This document shows, in pieces, positions 30,897 to 40,811 of a DNA stretch of 64,000 bases. Source of the DNA: Nicotiana tabacum (Eukaryota > Streptophyta > Magnoliopsida > Solanales > Solanaceae); the NCBI RefSeq assembly GCF_000715075.1, contig NC_134096.1:63559854-63623853 (forward strand), given 5' to 3'. A program made the position numbers and the translations under genes. Every line of letters begins with the position of its first letter. Positions within the stretch are counted from its first letter, which is position 1. The notes under the pieces were generated by a model. That model was not told where the DNA came from. It saw nothing but the letters and a program-made list of their open reading frames with translations, and did no database searches.

Positions 30897-33669
30897 ATGG
30901 TTAATACAATCAATTCAGGGGGAGTACCTAATCTTGTCCCCTTGCCAGTTTGCATGGCCCCATCCCCCCACGATGACGGGGTGGCCATGGTTGCTGAAGA
31001 TGACAGCTTTTCTTCGGTGGAGCAAATAATTCACCCTAAGGAGAAGGCTAGGTCTGACTTCTCAAAGTTGCCCGAAGATGACCCCGAAATCTCGGAGTCA
31101 TTGATGACAAAGGCGGCCATCGCTGAGTTTAGGGATAAATTCAAAATTCCCACCCACATAGACCTAATCTTTGCAGGGCACGATGTGGTGCAGATACATA
31201 GACATGGTATTGCACCTTCTATGCATACCCCTTCTACGTAGGTTATTCTTTTCCTATCCTTCCCCTGGCCAAAGTGTTTTGCCGCTACTACCGGGTGTGC
31301 CCGGCTCAACTCTCCCCCTATATTTACAAGCTCATATGTATTATTTCGAAGTTTGCGGAGTTGGTCGGGGTCGAGGTGACCATCCGTCACTTGATGCATC
31401 TCTTCGCCCCCAGTTTTCACAGAGGGACGATATTATATATTCGCCACCGGGGCGGCAAGTGTCTTGTGGTAAAAATGGATGATAGGGCCAATCGCCAGTT
31501 TTGGCTCAACTATTTCTTCATCAGAACTGAAGACGTGGTGGCAAATGCAAACAGGTTTCCTAAGCTTTGGAACTATGCTCGTAAGCACCTTCCTTTTTCC
31601 TCTGTTGCACTTTGTGCTAGTCGACCTTGGTTGTACTGTATCTTATTTTTCTCTTTCTACGCAGCGGAGGCCGAACCCCCTCCTTTGGTCGAGGATATTC
31701 ACGAGTGGGTTAGCCGAGTCCTTCCTCATACAGTGGAGATTCGCGAATGGTCGGCCTTCCGTAATAAGTTCGGGCCCAAGCTTCTCGGTATGTTTGCTTA
31801 TGTCTTTATCGTTGAATTTTTCTAATAGGTCGTCTTTTAAGTCGCCTTTTATCTTTGCGGGGGTTGATCCTGACTTTTTTTTTCTCTTTTGTTGTCAGCA
31901 CGGGGAGGTCCGAGGAAGTCGAGAGCTCCTACTCCTATGTTCCGCCAGAAGACCGATACGACGGAATCTGTTCCAGCCGCAACCGCGACCAAGCCTGCCC
32001 AGTCATCTTCCTCTGTTCGACCTTCGGTTTTGGTGTGATCAGCTCTGCCATCGACGGCCTCAGCATCTGGGACATCGGCTTTTCATGTGCTACATTTAGT
32101 AGATGAGTCGTCGCCGAGCGGGGAAGACTTGAATCCACAATAAAGGAAATTTGTGGATGTTGGCTGTGGTACAGTTCGAGCAGTGGACTCTACAAGGGAC
32201 GACTATAAGCCGACTGTTGCCGCACCTGAAAGTGAGGTGAATCCGTCATCTGGAGTTCCGCTATCAACGGGAGTGGTAGAAGGTGCGCCCTTTCCTGAAA
32301 TCGGGGTTGAGGTTGGAGGGTCGTCCATGGAGGTCGGTGATACGTATTGAGAAGTGAGCCGTCATCCTCGGTACCGGTTGATGTTCCCTCATCGTCTGAG
32401 TGAGAGGCAAAGGTATTGCCGAGGAAGGCTACAAAACCGGCTCTGATATTGACCCTTATGAGGTGCGGATGCTTAGCGAGGAGTTCACTCGGGTGGAAGT
32501 GAGGTTGGAAGGGTCCACTCGTACCATCGTGGTCCCCATGGACTGCGGCCTGCTAGTGAAAACTGAAGATGTGGTTCCTTCCTTGGGTCCCCTTTGCTCC
32601 GATGCGGAGGGCAAGACCCTCGAGTCGCTGAACGATACCACCCTGTCGTCGAGCATAGCCGGTCTCGCCCTTAGGGTAAATCTTCCAACCTTTCTAGTTT
32701 TTATGCCTTGCACATTATTTTCGATAGGTTGATTTTCTTCCTCTTTTCTTCTCTTTTTTTTAGACCATTATCTTAGAGATTGAGAGTGCTCAACAAGAGG
32801 AGTGGGATAAAACTATTTTCAATAGGATGGAGAAGAAGTACCGTGAATACCGCAGCAAACATCGTGAGATCTGTATGCGGTTCAGCGAGAGTGACAATTT
32901 CCAAGCTATCCGGGATGAGCTGAAGCAAAAAAGATGACGAGCTGGTGGGAATTATCGGCAAGTGCATCGTCCTCGAATGGGCGTCGAGGGATAAAGAAGA
33001 GGAGCTCGAAGTGAACAAGGGAGTTCAGGCCGAATGTACGGACCTTCAAGCCCAAGTGGTATTTCTGCGGGGTGAACTCAAGCAATGTTCGGTTAGGGTC
33101 GATGCTTTGAGTGACGAGGTCGCCGAGAAGATGGCGGATTTGGAGAGGGCCGAGTTGGCTCGGTTTGCGGTTTTGGAAAAATAGCTTTGAAGGATGCAAT
33201 CTGCGTCCTCCGGTCCGAGCAGGCAAACGATTTGGAGATGGCCATGCTCAGGGAAGAGCGGCTTGACGAGCAAATTGGTGGGGCTAGAAAAGAGGTCTCG
33301 AACCTTGGTGACCAAATCATCGCTCTCGAGGCCGAGAAGACGCAGTCGTTGGCCCAGTCGTCCTCCCACACTTCTACTTATCCTGATGTTCCACGGTATT
33401 TATATGAGAAGTAGATCTACGCAAAGGCCCAGCTAGACATATTCAGAGATTTGATGACGGTGGGGAGAGTTCCTGAGGCTGATTTTGAGGATGTTTATGC
33501 TAAGGCGTGTGCAGCTCGGATCGCTTGTGGCTATGGCCCTGCTACACTAGGGATCGGTGATGGCGAGGAGGATTTGGATGGGATTGATCATGATGCCTGG
33601 TACGAGGACGAGTACCCTGATAGCGATGGCGATGGTGGAGATGGCGCTGCTGGGTCGGGTGGTGAGTAG
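30897..33669 (+). pseudogene. Antisense intron-bearing gene of Gypsy-1 (Transposase_28-like protein), decayed
   Basis: A gene opposite to gag-pol. ATG at 30897 in a good context (AAAAATGG). Exon 1 is 30897-31580, exon 2 31665-31787, exon 3 31899-32675, exon 4 32764-33669. Introns of 84, 111 and 88 bp begin GTAAGC, GTATGT, GTAAAT and end GCAG, TCAG, TTAG, with phases 1, 1, 0. Exon 1 has the conserved core (YAYPFYV, YIYKLICIISKF, FPKLWNYA), exon 3 is low-complexity, exon 4 is rich in Glu, Lys and Arg with coiled-coil character, and the tail is acidic (DEYPDSDGDGGD). It matches the genes in Gypsy-2 and -3 in layout but is much diverged. Damage: a one-base frameshift near 31200, stops in exon 3, a frameshift in an A run near 32930 and more near 33180. 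The core resembles Pfam PF04195 (from memory). The cellular role is unknown. Confidence 0.75.
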
Positions 33670-34060
33670 TTATTCCTTTGGTTTGTAATTTTGTTTAGCC
33701 CTTGTAAAGAATATTTTTGAAGTATGAAATGCTATTTTTCGATGTTCGTTTCTGAATCTTTTCTCTGCTTGGTCTTGTATGCTCCTTTCCTTTATTCTGT
33801 CGTTGGGTTGCTTTTAGCCGTAGAAGCTCGGTTTGTATGTTGAACGAGTTCAAATGACACCCTTGGTAGTTGTGACCTGGGGACAATAAGTGTTGTCGAA
33901 CGAAGTCAAACATAGCCAGAGATTAATTTGAAACGCAACTTAGTTAGTATAAGCGAGGTCAAACATAACCTAAACCCAACAATGGTTGAGGGCCGTATAA
34001 GCTTAGTTCGAGCAAAGTAGAACATAAGTCGCAGTTGACCTGAATGAAGTCGAATGTGAA
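33670..34060. other. Gypsy-1 spacer between antisense gene and tandem array
   Basis: No frame recognised. The 3' end of the antisense transcript should fall here. Degenerate TCGA-rich precursors of the array unit appear from about 33890. Confidence 0.45.
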
Positions 34061-34505
34061 TTCGAGCGAGGTCGGTGTTATTTGATTCGAATGAGGTCGA
34101 ATGTCTTTTAATTCGAACGAGGTCGAATATTTTTTAATTCGAACGAGGTCGAATGTCTTTTAATTCGAACGAGGTTGAATGTTTTTTAATTCGAATGAGG
34201 TCGAATGTCTTTTAATTCAAACGAGGTCGAATGTTTTTTAATTTGAACGAGGTCGCATCGAATGTCTTTTAATTCGAATGAGGTTGAATGTTTTTTAATT
34301 TGAACAAGGTCGAATATCTTTTAATTTGAACGAGGTCGAATGTCTTTTAATTCGAACGAGGTAGAACGTTTTTTAATTCGAACGAGGTCGAATGTCTTTT
34401 AATTCGAAAGAGGTCGAATGTCTTTTAATTCGAACGGGGTCTAATGTATTTTAATTCGAACGAGGTCGAATATCTTTTAATTCGAACGAGGTCGAATGTT
34501 TTCTA
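34061..34505. repeat. Gypsy-1 tandem array, 26-bp unit (52-bp dimers)
   Basis: About 16 units around AATTCGAACGAGGTCGAAT. In the first half the spacer alternates between GTCTTTT and GTTTTTT, giving a 52-bp higher-order unit, and later units lose the alternation. Variable tandem repeats next to the 3' region are a known trait of Tat-group elements. Confidence 0.93.
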
Positions 34506-34727
34506 TTTAATTGCGGTCGCGGGCCGGGTAGATGATGAGGTAATGTTCTGGCGAACGTACATTTGTGTTTTGCTCAATACTTGGAGAAATTTACATATTG
34601 TTTAGGCTAGCATTCCAGTCCCGGTCTATCTAGTCCCTTCATTGGGCGACCTGGAGATATGTTATGAGGTTGAGCAATGAACTATGCCTTTTTCTTATCT
34701 GTACTTCGACTTGAAGTGTCCTCCTCA

Positions 34728-34798
34728 TCGCCTCGTTAAAAAACTATTTGAGAAAACCCAATTGGGACAAAACTCAAGTGAGGGAAAAAGAGTACGAC
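34728..34798. other. Conserved non-coding block downstream of Gypsy-1 integrase
   Basis: Begins GCCTCGTTAAAAA and contains the perfect palindrome CCCAATTGGG, then AAAAAGAGTAC. An alignable block at 44691-44766 in Gypsy-2 lies at the same place just after the integrase stop. Outside coding sequence; role unknown. Confidence 0.55.
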
Positions 34799-34815
34799 TT
34801 GGAGGATGCTTGTTC

Positions 34816-35900
34816 TTAAAAGTTAAAGTACTTGAGGTGGGCGACGTTCCAGTTTTTAGGTAGCTGTTTTCCTTCCACTGTGCCCTTTGCTTGTTGCTGC
34901 TGTGATTTTGTATGGACGTCCCAATTTGTTCCCAGTTTGCCCTCCCGCGGGTCTTTGCTGGCTTGTGTTTTGTCCTTGAGCAAGTAATCTCCGACTTTGA
35001 GTGATCTGATCTTGGATTTTTATTATAGTAGCATTCTGCCTGTTATTTTTGGGCGATCATTCTTATGTAGGCCATGTCTCTCCGTTCTTCGGCTTCGTCG
35101 AGGTCTTGCCTTCTACTTTCGTCATTCCTCGACCCGTTCTCATGGGAGTATCTCAAACTGGGCTCTCCGACTTTGACTAGTATCACTACATCAGTCTCAT
35201 AGACTAACGAGTTGGGCGTTTCTCTTGTGCTCATCTTTGGCATTGTGAGATAGGCCCATAGCACTTCTGGCAGTAGTTCTGGCCAAAGTCCTTTGGCGTC
35301 CTCGAGCTTTTTCTTAATGATGTTCAGTATTGATTTATTAGAGGACTCTGCTTGCCCGTTGCCTGCGGGGTGGTATGGGGTGGAGAATATTCTTATGATA
35401 TGCTACTTTTCGAAATATTTGGCAACCTTTTTTCCAGTGAATTGGGGTCCGTTGTCACAGCTGATCTCTTTGGGGAGGCCGAAGCGGCACGCAATGTTCT
35501 TCCATATGAAGGTGATCACTTCCTGCTCGCGTATCTAAGCGAATGTTCCTGCTTCTACCCATTTAGAAAAATAGTCAGTTAAAACCAAAAGGAAATGTAC
35601 GTTACCTCATCCTGCAGAGAGTGGGACGACGATGTCCATTCCCTATTTGATAAAAGGCCAATGGGGAAGTGACCGAGTGGAGTTGCTCGCCTGCTTGGTG
35701 GATCATTGGGGCGTATTTTTGGCATTGCTCGCATCTTTTTATGAAGTCAGCGGCCTCTTTTTCATAGTAGGCCAGTAGTATCCTACTCGTATGAGCATCT
35801 GACCAGAGCTCGGTTGCCGGATTGAGCCCCGCAGTGGCCTTCGTGGACTTCTTCTAGGACACGCCGAGTTTGATTCGGGCCCAAGCATTTTTCTAGGGGG
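34816..35900 (-). pseudogene. Gypsy-1 integrase, broken
   Basis: Inserts the element DNA into the chromosome. On the minus strand: zinc-binding HEGHCGAQSG (near 35850) and CEQCQKYAPM (near 35730), catalytic Asp in GMDIV (near 35635), second Asp in CDNGPQF (near 35455), Glu in GQAESSN (near 35355), and the C-terminal domain ending NWNVAHLKYF with TAA at 34816-34818. All three acidic residues survive, but stops interrupt the frame, for example TAG before GMDIV and TAG in the stretch before IREQEV. Confidence 0.82.
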
Positions 35901-35999
35901 ACGCCGTACGTCCTCTTGTACAGATCATTCTGGATGATGTTATACCTGGCTGATTGCATCTGAAGTTTCTTGGCTTTTTTTTATCATCTGGGAGTATGT

Positions 36000-36610
36000 C
36001 GTCCTGCAAGTATGTAACAATACGGTTGCGCCAGTCCCAAATTAAATTTATAGTCCTTACCTCGATTTGATCTATCGATGAGTGGAGGAGGGCGACCATA
36101 TTTCCTTCTCCGGTTATGGTTTTAGTGGATGCCGCTAATTTGGCGAGGCCATCGGCTTCAGTGTTTTGCATTCGAGGGATTTGGTCGAGCTGGAATTCAT
36201 CAAACTTGGGGAATATCTTGCGGATTTTAATTTGGTATTTTTACAACCTTTGTTCATTGATTTGGAAAGTCTCGGTGACTTGGTTGACGATGAGCTGAGA
36301 ATCGCAGCGTAGGATGACTTGCCTCGCTCCATACTTGAGTGCTAGCCTTAATCCTACAATGACGGCCTCATACTCTGCCTCATTATTAGTCATGTCTAGG
36401 CATTTTACGGACTGGCGAATCACTTCGCCTGTCGAGACTTCGAGCACGAGTCCCAATCCGGACTCCGATGCATTGGAAGCATCGTCGATGTAAAAAATCT
36501 ATAGATCTTGTGCTTGTGGAGAAGCGTGGGCTTCTTCTTCTTCGACTTCAGGCACTATTTTTGCGTTGAAGTCCGCAATGAAGTCGCCGAGGACTTGTGA
36601 TTTTATCACC
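36000..36610 (-). pseudogene. Gypsy-1 archaeal-type RNase H, broken
   Basis: The second RNase H of Tat elements removes the RNA strand after reverse transcription. Motifs on the minus strand: YIDDAS (near 36490), NNEAEYEA (near 36385), RCDSQLIVNQV (near 36295) and NTEADGLAKLA (near 36150), giving the acidic set. Stops at about 36240 and before IFYIDD break the frame. Upstream only the last piece of the connection domain remains (KSQVLGDF), fused to gag remnants. Confidence 0.8.
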
Positions 36611-36790
36611 GTCTGTGGTTAGTATGTAATATCAAGCTCACTTAATTCTATGGCCTACTTAGCTAATCTTCCCGATAGCTCGGGCTTATGTAAGATATTT
36701 CGCAGAGGACGTTCGACTTCCTGGTGTTTGAGTCGGATCTCATCTTCTATGGCCACTTCACTTATGGGCCGAGCTTTTTCAATGCGTAGA

Positions 36791-38151
36791 CTATTTTTGA
36801 AGGTGATACACAAAAATTGTGAGCAGATAGTAAAGAGGCATACCTCTTTCGCTCTGGTGAGTCCCTGTCCTTGGTCTAGACGGGCCTTGTTCGTGACGGG
36901 AGGGCGGCATGATGGCGCCTCTTATATATGGCTGATGCCTTTCTTGGTTGGGTCGTGGAACTGCTAGATCCCTTCTGGTGTCGTTTCTTCGATTTTTTCT
37001 GGACTCGGCATGTACTGAGGTCAACCGTTGTGTTGGTCCATTTAGGTCATCTTTATTAACACGTACTTCAGCGCAATAGGCATTGTATATTTCATCCCAA
37101 GTTGTTGGGGGATATTTCATGAGCCGACTCAACAACTTCCTGGTCGCCCTCGAACCGCTTATGTTTAACCTATTTTGGAAAGCTGCTACAACCATGCCTT
37201 CTGATATATTTGGTAAGGTCATTCTTACACGGTTGAATCGAGCGAGGAAGTCCCTTAGTCCTTCTCCAGGTGATTGTTTGATGGAAAATATATCACTCAC
37301 TCTTGCTTCCGCTTTTTTAGCTCCGGCATGGGCTGTCACAAACTTGTCGGCCATCTCTTCGAATATTTCAATGGAGCGCGCGGGCAGCTGTGAATACCAA
37401 GTTAATGCGCCCCCGGTGAGGGTTTCGCCAAACGTTTTCAACAGGATGAAGGATACTTGTTCTTTGGTGAGGTTGTTGCCTTTTACTGCGGTGACATAGT
37501 GAGTCACATGATCCTCAAGATAGGTTGTACCGTCGTATATTTTCAGGTACGGCGGTATTTTGAAGGTTTTGGGTATGGTATGTGGGGCGGCTTCATAACT
37601 GTACGATTGTTCAACGAACTGACCGACATCTCTTTTTGGTAAGAGTTTTGGTGCTCTCGGTATTTTGTTTTCCCTTTCTTGATGCTCTTTTATTTGGTCT
37701 CGAAGCATTTTATTTTCGTTTTCCATTTCTTCTATCTTCCTCAGAATGGATGTGAGGGTGTGTCATCTGTATTATTAACATTGTGAGTGATACATATTAT
37801 AGGAGGGGGAGGGTCGTGATGCTCGACCATTATTGGTGCAACGCAAGTTCTTGCATTTTCTCTGACCGCCTTTTGGGTGGGTTTGTCGAGGATGTTGGTT
37901 AACATATTTGCTAGTCAAGCATCGAGCAGTTTCTTCACTGTCGGTGGTGCCTCTTCCATTGTGGAAGTGGAAGCTCCCTTACCGTGGGACATTGTGATAC
38001 TACCATGAGGAAGGAGTGAGCCACTTCGTCTGGGAGAGGCATTTGGCGTTACATCTTCACCCTCCGTTTCGAAAACCTCGTTGATGGTGTTTAAGAGGTT
38101 GTTGGTGAGATCGGCCACTTCTTTCATCCTTTCTTCTCTGTTATCTGCCAT
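36791..38151 (-). pseudogene. Gypsy-1 gag, truncated
   Basis: Capsid precursor. An N-terminal part starts at 38151 (MADNREERMKE) and stops near 37915. The capsid core, 37726-36791, contains GGALTWYSQLPA, EMADKFVTAHAGAKKAEA and LRDFLARFNRVR, typical of Retrotrans_gag. The frame ends near 36791 and the next recognisable residues belong to the end of the polymerase region. The zinc knuckle, protease and polymerase are therefore deleted. Confidence 0.82.
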
Positions 38152-38239
38152 GTTAGGTCTGTGTGTACAAGAAAGTAGGGGATTTTTCTCCCTTTGTTTT
38201 GCTAGTTATAGATCTAGAATGGACTAAAATTTTAACTAG

Positions 38240-38278
38240 AAAATCCCCAAGACGGTGCTAAATTATCTGACCAAACAA
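38240..38278 (-). promoter_or_regulatory. Gypsy-1 primer-binding-site region
   Basis: On the minus strand, right after the 5' LTR, TTTAGCACCGTCTTGGGGAT follows a spacer of about 17 bases. It resembles the TTTGGCG..GTGGGGAT site of Gypsy-2 but is degenerate. The tRNA is not assigned. Confidence 0.4.
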
Positions 38279-38958
38279 TGTAATCGACTAACTATAAACC
38301 TTTTGTAAGAATAATTAATTTTATATGATGAGGAGTTAAGCCTAGTTAATAATAATAACTTCTGATTTATAATCGATCTTTGTGGGTAATGTTTTAACAA
38401 CGTTGAAAAGAGTTAAATGCGATGTGCATTTAATGTTCCAATACCAATAATGGAAAAGGAATGTCAATCATTCAATAACAATAAATGACACTAAAGTAAA
38501 TAAGGAGAATGATTCACCCAACATTAAATGGGGTGGATGATTCCTCCTTCTGACAATGGTGAATGACCGACCAATACAAGAATATCGGGGTCTATCTTGG
38601 ATCTGATGAAAAAGTTGTAGAGTAATCAACCATCGAATCTCTTTTGAAAGGTAGTGTTTGTATTTATCTAGAGAGAGTCTGCTTTCTTCCGAATGCCCTT
38701 AACAGGGAATCTCTCTTTCTATTTATGGGGATATGCCCCAATTAACCCTAAAAGTACAAGTATAAAGCATATTTAACGGAATATTCTCTTAAAGGTCCTA
38801 TTACTGAACTAGCTGTTACTGCTCCTTCTGATACTTGACCTCGGACATGATTGGCTGCTTGACGATGAGTCCCATTAGTTACTAGTCGACCTCAACCAAC
38901 TTACTTTTAGCAACACCACTTTATGCCAAGTGCTCTTTGGCGAATTTCGACCCATACA
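38279..38958 (-). repeat. Gypsy-1 5' LTR (right)
   Basis: 680 bp, TGTAATCGAC to CCCATACA. It lacks about 14 bp of the TATATCTCTC stretch present in the left copy. Confidence 0.92.
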
Positions 38959-39649
38959 TATATATGTAGCGACATCGAAATGCTGATAAGCAAATTCTTT
39001 AAAGAGTTAGAACAACACATGAAGAGGAAAAACATATATGTGAATAAAAATCATAAATGAAAAAAGATGGAGGCATAAATTGTTAAATTTCATATGCCTT
39101 TGAAGGTTTGGTTTTCTGGTGCTAGAGTTAACTGTCTCATGGACCTTGAAGGGAAAACTTTTTTGTTCTAGAAAAGAAAATTTGAGGTTTCTTATTTTGC
39201 AATTTTCATGACCTATTTAATGTGGAATTACTAGGAATTAAGAAACAAATTCATACTAATTTAGTTAATCTTATGCTACGATCATATGCTTTTCTACAAG
39301 TTCACAATTTGGATTTTTACAGCAATATTACAAAATCTTGTGGCAGAACATCTTATTTCTATTTGAAAATATGATTTCAAACTTCATGGCCTAATAGTCA
39401 TTATAAAATTACTGTTGATTTATAATCCACGATGACATACATGATGTAAGAAATAATTTTTTTTTAGTTTACCACTCAATTAATCTTTGATTATCTGCAT
39501 TGGACCTCGACTAATCTAGATTCATCTCACATAAGGCTCATTAACGTGGAAAAAAATATTTAATATATTTTGCAGTAAATTTTCTGGGAAATACATTTAC
39601 CAGATTTCTTCATCATTGTACGAAAAATTATTCCAACAATAATAAGAAC
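38959..39649. other. Copy B flank between Gypsy-1 and Gypsy-2
   Basis: Counterpart of about 9225-9913 with about 4% differences. Its first 22 bases repeat the sequence left of Gypsy-1 with two mismatches. No gene recognised. Confidence 0.6.
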
Positions 39650-39654
39650 GAATA
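39650..39654. repeat. Gypsy-2 target-site duplication, left (GAATA)
   Basis: Equals 51125-51129 and 9914-9918. Confidence 0.88.
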
Positions 39655-40348
39655 TGTTTACCCTTCAAATGAGTAATAATTAAATTTGTACGCGGTTTAA
39701 AGGATACATGATTTAATTTAACACGAATGATCTAAGAACAACAAATAATTGAATTAAAGAAAAACAAAGCGATCAAACCAAATGTAATGAAACAATTAAG
39801 CCCGGCGTTAGATATGAATGTTAGAAAACTGTTCCGATCAAGCCCTCAAAATGAGCTCGGTTGCAACTAAAGAAGTTACCTGCTGAAAGAACACTTTAGA
39901 CAATGGATAGAAGACAAAAATAAACCTTATTCTTTGATATGCGTGCCAATAGTAGTGAAAAATAAAAATGTTCTCCTCTTTATATAGTAGGGGGGTTTCA
40001 TTCCTAGTACAAGTCTAAATAGGGTAAAAATCCTTTTCTTCTAGTAAAACACGATCCGCGGTTGATATCAGGCGTGATCCGCGCCGTAATATCCTGTTGA
40101 TGGCGGATATTTCGGCTCCTCATTCTTCCTCTCTAACCGTCATCCATTTACCCTCGATTCTTTGTTTTGCTCCCGCTGAGTTCTTTTCATATTTAGCCAT
40201 GTCTTATTTTTGATGTGTCATTCGTCCCCCCGAGCTTTGATCTATGGGCGCCCTCGACTTTACTCGAGCCAACATCGAATCACATTGTCTCTCGTTTCTT
40301 TATCGAAAAATCATGGATAAAAGTTATCCCTGATTTTACTCGTACACA
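39655..40348 (-). repeat. Gypsy-2 3' LTR (left)
   Basis: 694 bp, TGTTTACCC to TACACA. Minus-strand TATATAAAG at about 39979-39987. Confidence 0.94.
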
Positions 40349-40372
40349 GATAGTCCCCTCACTTCTCGGAGA
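40349..40372 (-). promoter_or_regulatory. Gypsy-2 polypurine tract
   Basis: Minus-strand GAGAAGTGAGGGGACTATC abuts the 3' LTR. Confidence 0.75.
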
Positions 40373-40561
40373 ATAGATTAATAGGAACGACGAGAAGTGA
40401 CTAATTGACCCCGGTTCCTTCCTTTGTACATCATAAGAAAGTTGACGAGTTGAAATGTCTCATCAATCATGCCGTTCTGACTTCGGACACGTGTCAGCCG
40501 TTGGTTGACCATCCTCAATAGTTACCGAATGTGAAACCTCACACATTCATTATTTCTTTCC

Positions 40562-40569
40562 TATAAAAG
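40562..40569 (+). promoter_or_regulatory. TATA box of the Gypsy-2 antisense gene
   Basis: TATAAAAG 250 bp before the start codon. The leader has repeated CTTCAAA/CTTCATA motifs (40680-40800). Confidence 0.6.
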
Positions 40570-40811
40570 CTTCGGTTTCCTTTTTTCACTTTTTTACTTT
40601 TCGATTTCGAATCTTCTTGAGCTACCCTCGAATTTTGTATTTGTTCATCAATCTTTCAAATCTTTGTAAATTGTTCTCTACATCTTCATGTCTTCATCTC
40701 GTCTTCAAACCTTCATACTTTAACTTCAAATCTTCATACCAGATCTTCAAATTTTCCTATCAACCTTCAAACCATCGTATCAACCTCAAACCTTCATATT
40801 CCCAGATCAAA

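Larger units (their letters stand above)
29711..38958 (-). mobile_element. Gypsy-1: Tat-like Ty3/gypsy element lacking protease and RT
   Basis: 9,248 bp on the minus strand. 5' LTR 38279-38958, gag (38151-36791), archaeal-type RNase H, integrase, a 26-bp tandem array, then an intron-bearing gene on the plus strand (30897-33669) and the 3' LTR (29711-30403). The end of gag, the protease and the polymerase are missing, so the element is non-autonomous. LTRs differ by about 5-6% by eye. Placement in the Tat group rests on the second, archaeal-type RNase H, the antisense gene and the tandem repeats. The flanks are unusual: a 22-bp direct repeat (29689-29710 and 38959-38980) rather than five bases. 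Confidence 0.92.
14367..39802 (+). repeat. Large direct duplication, copy B (with insertions)
   Basis: Counterpart of 1-10070, lengthened by Copia-1 (18247-24699) and Gypsy-1 (29711-38958) and shortened by a 283-bp deletion at about 17624 and smaller ones. Without the two insertions the copy B unit that includes the whole LINE is about 14 kb. The simplest reading is a tandem duplication whose junction is at 10070/10071. Confidence 0.93.

Noticed and set aside
30897..33669. Host protein-coding gene on the plus strand next to gypsy fragments
   Set aside because: It lies inside one pair of LTRs, and the same gene structure recurs in Gypsy-2 and Gypsy-3, so it belongs to the elements.
34061..34505. 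CRISPR-like array of short regular repeats
   Set aside because: Units are contiguous without unique spacers, and the context is a plant retrotransposon.
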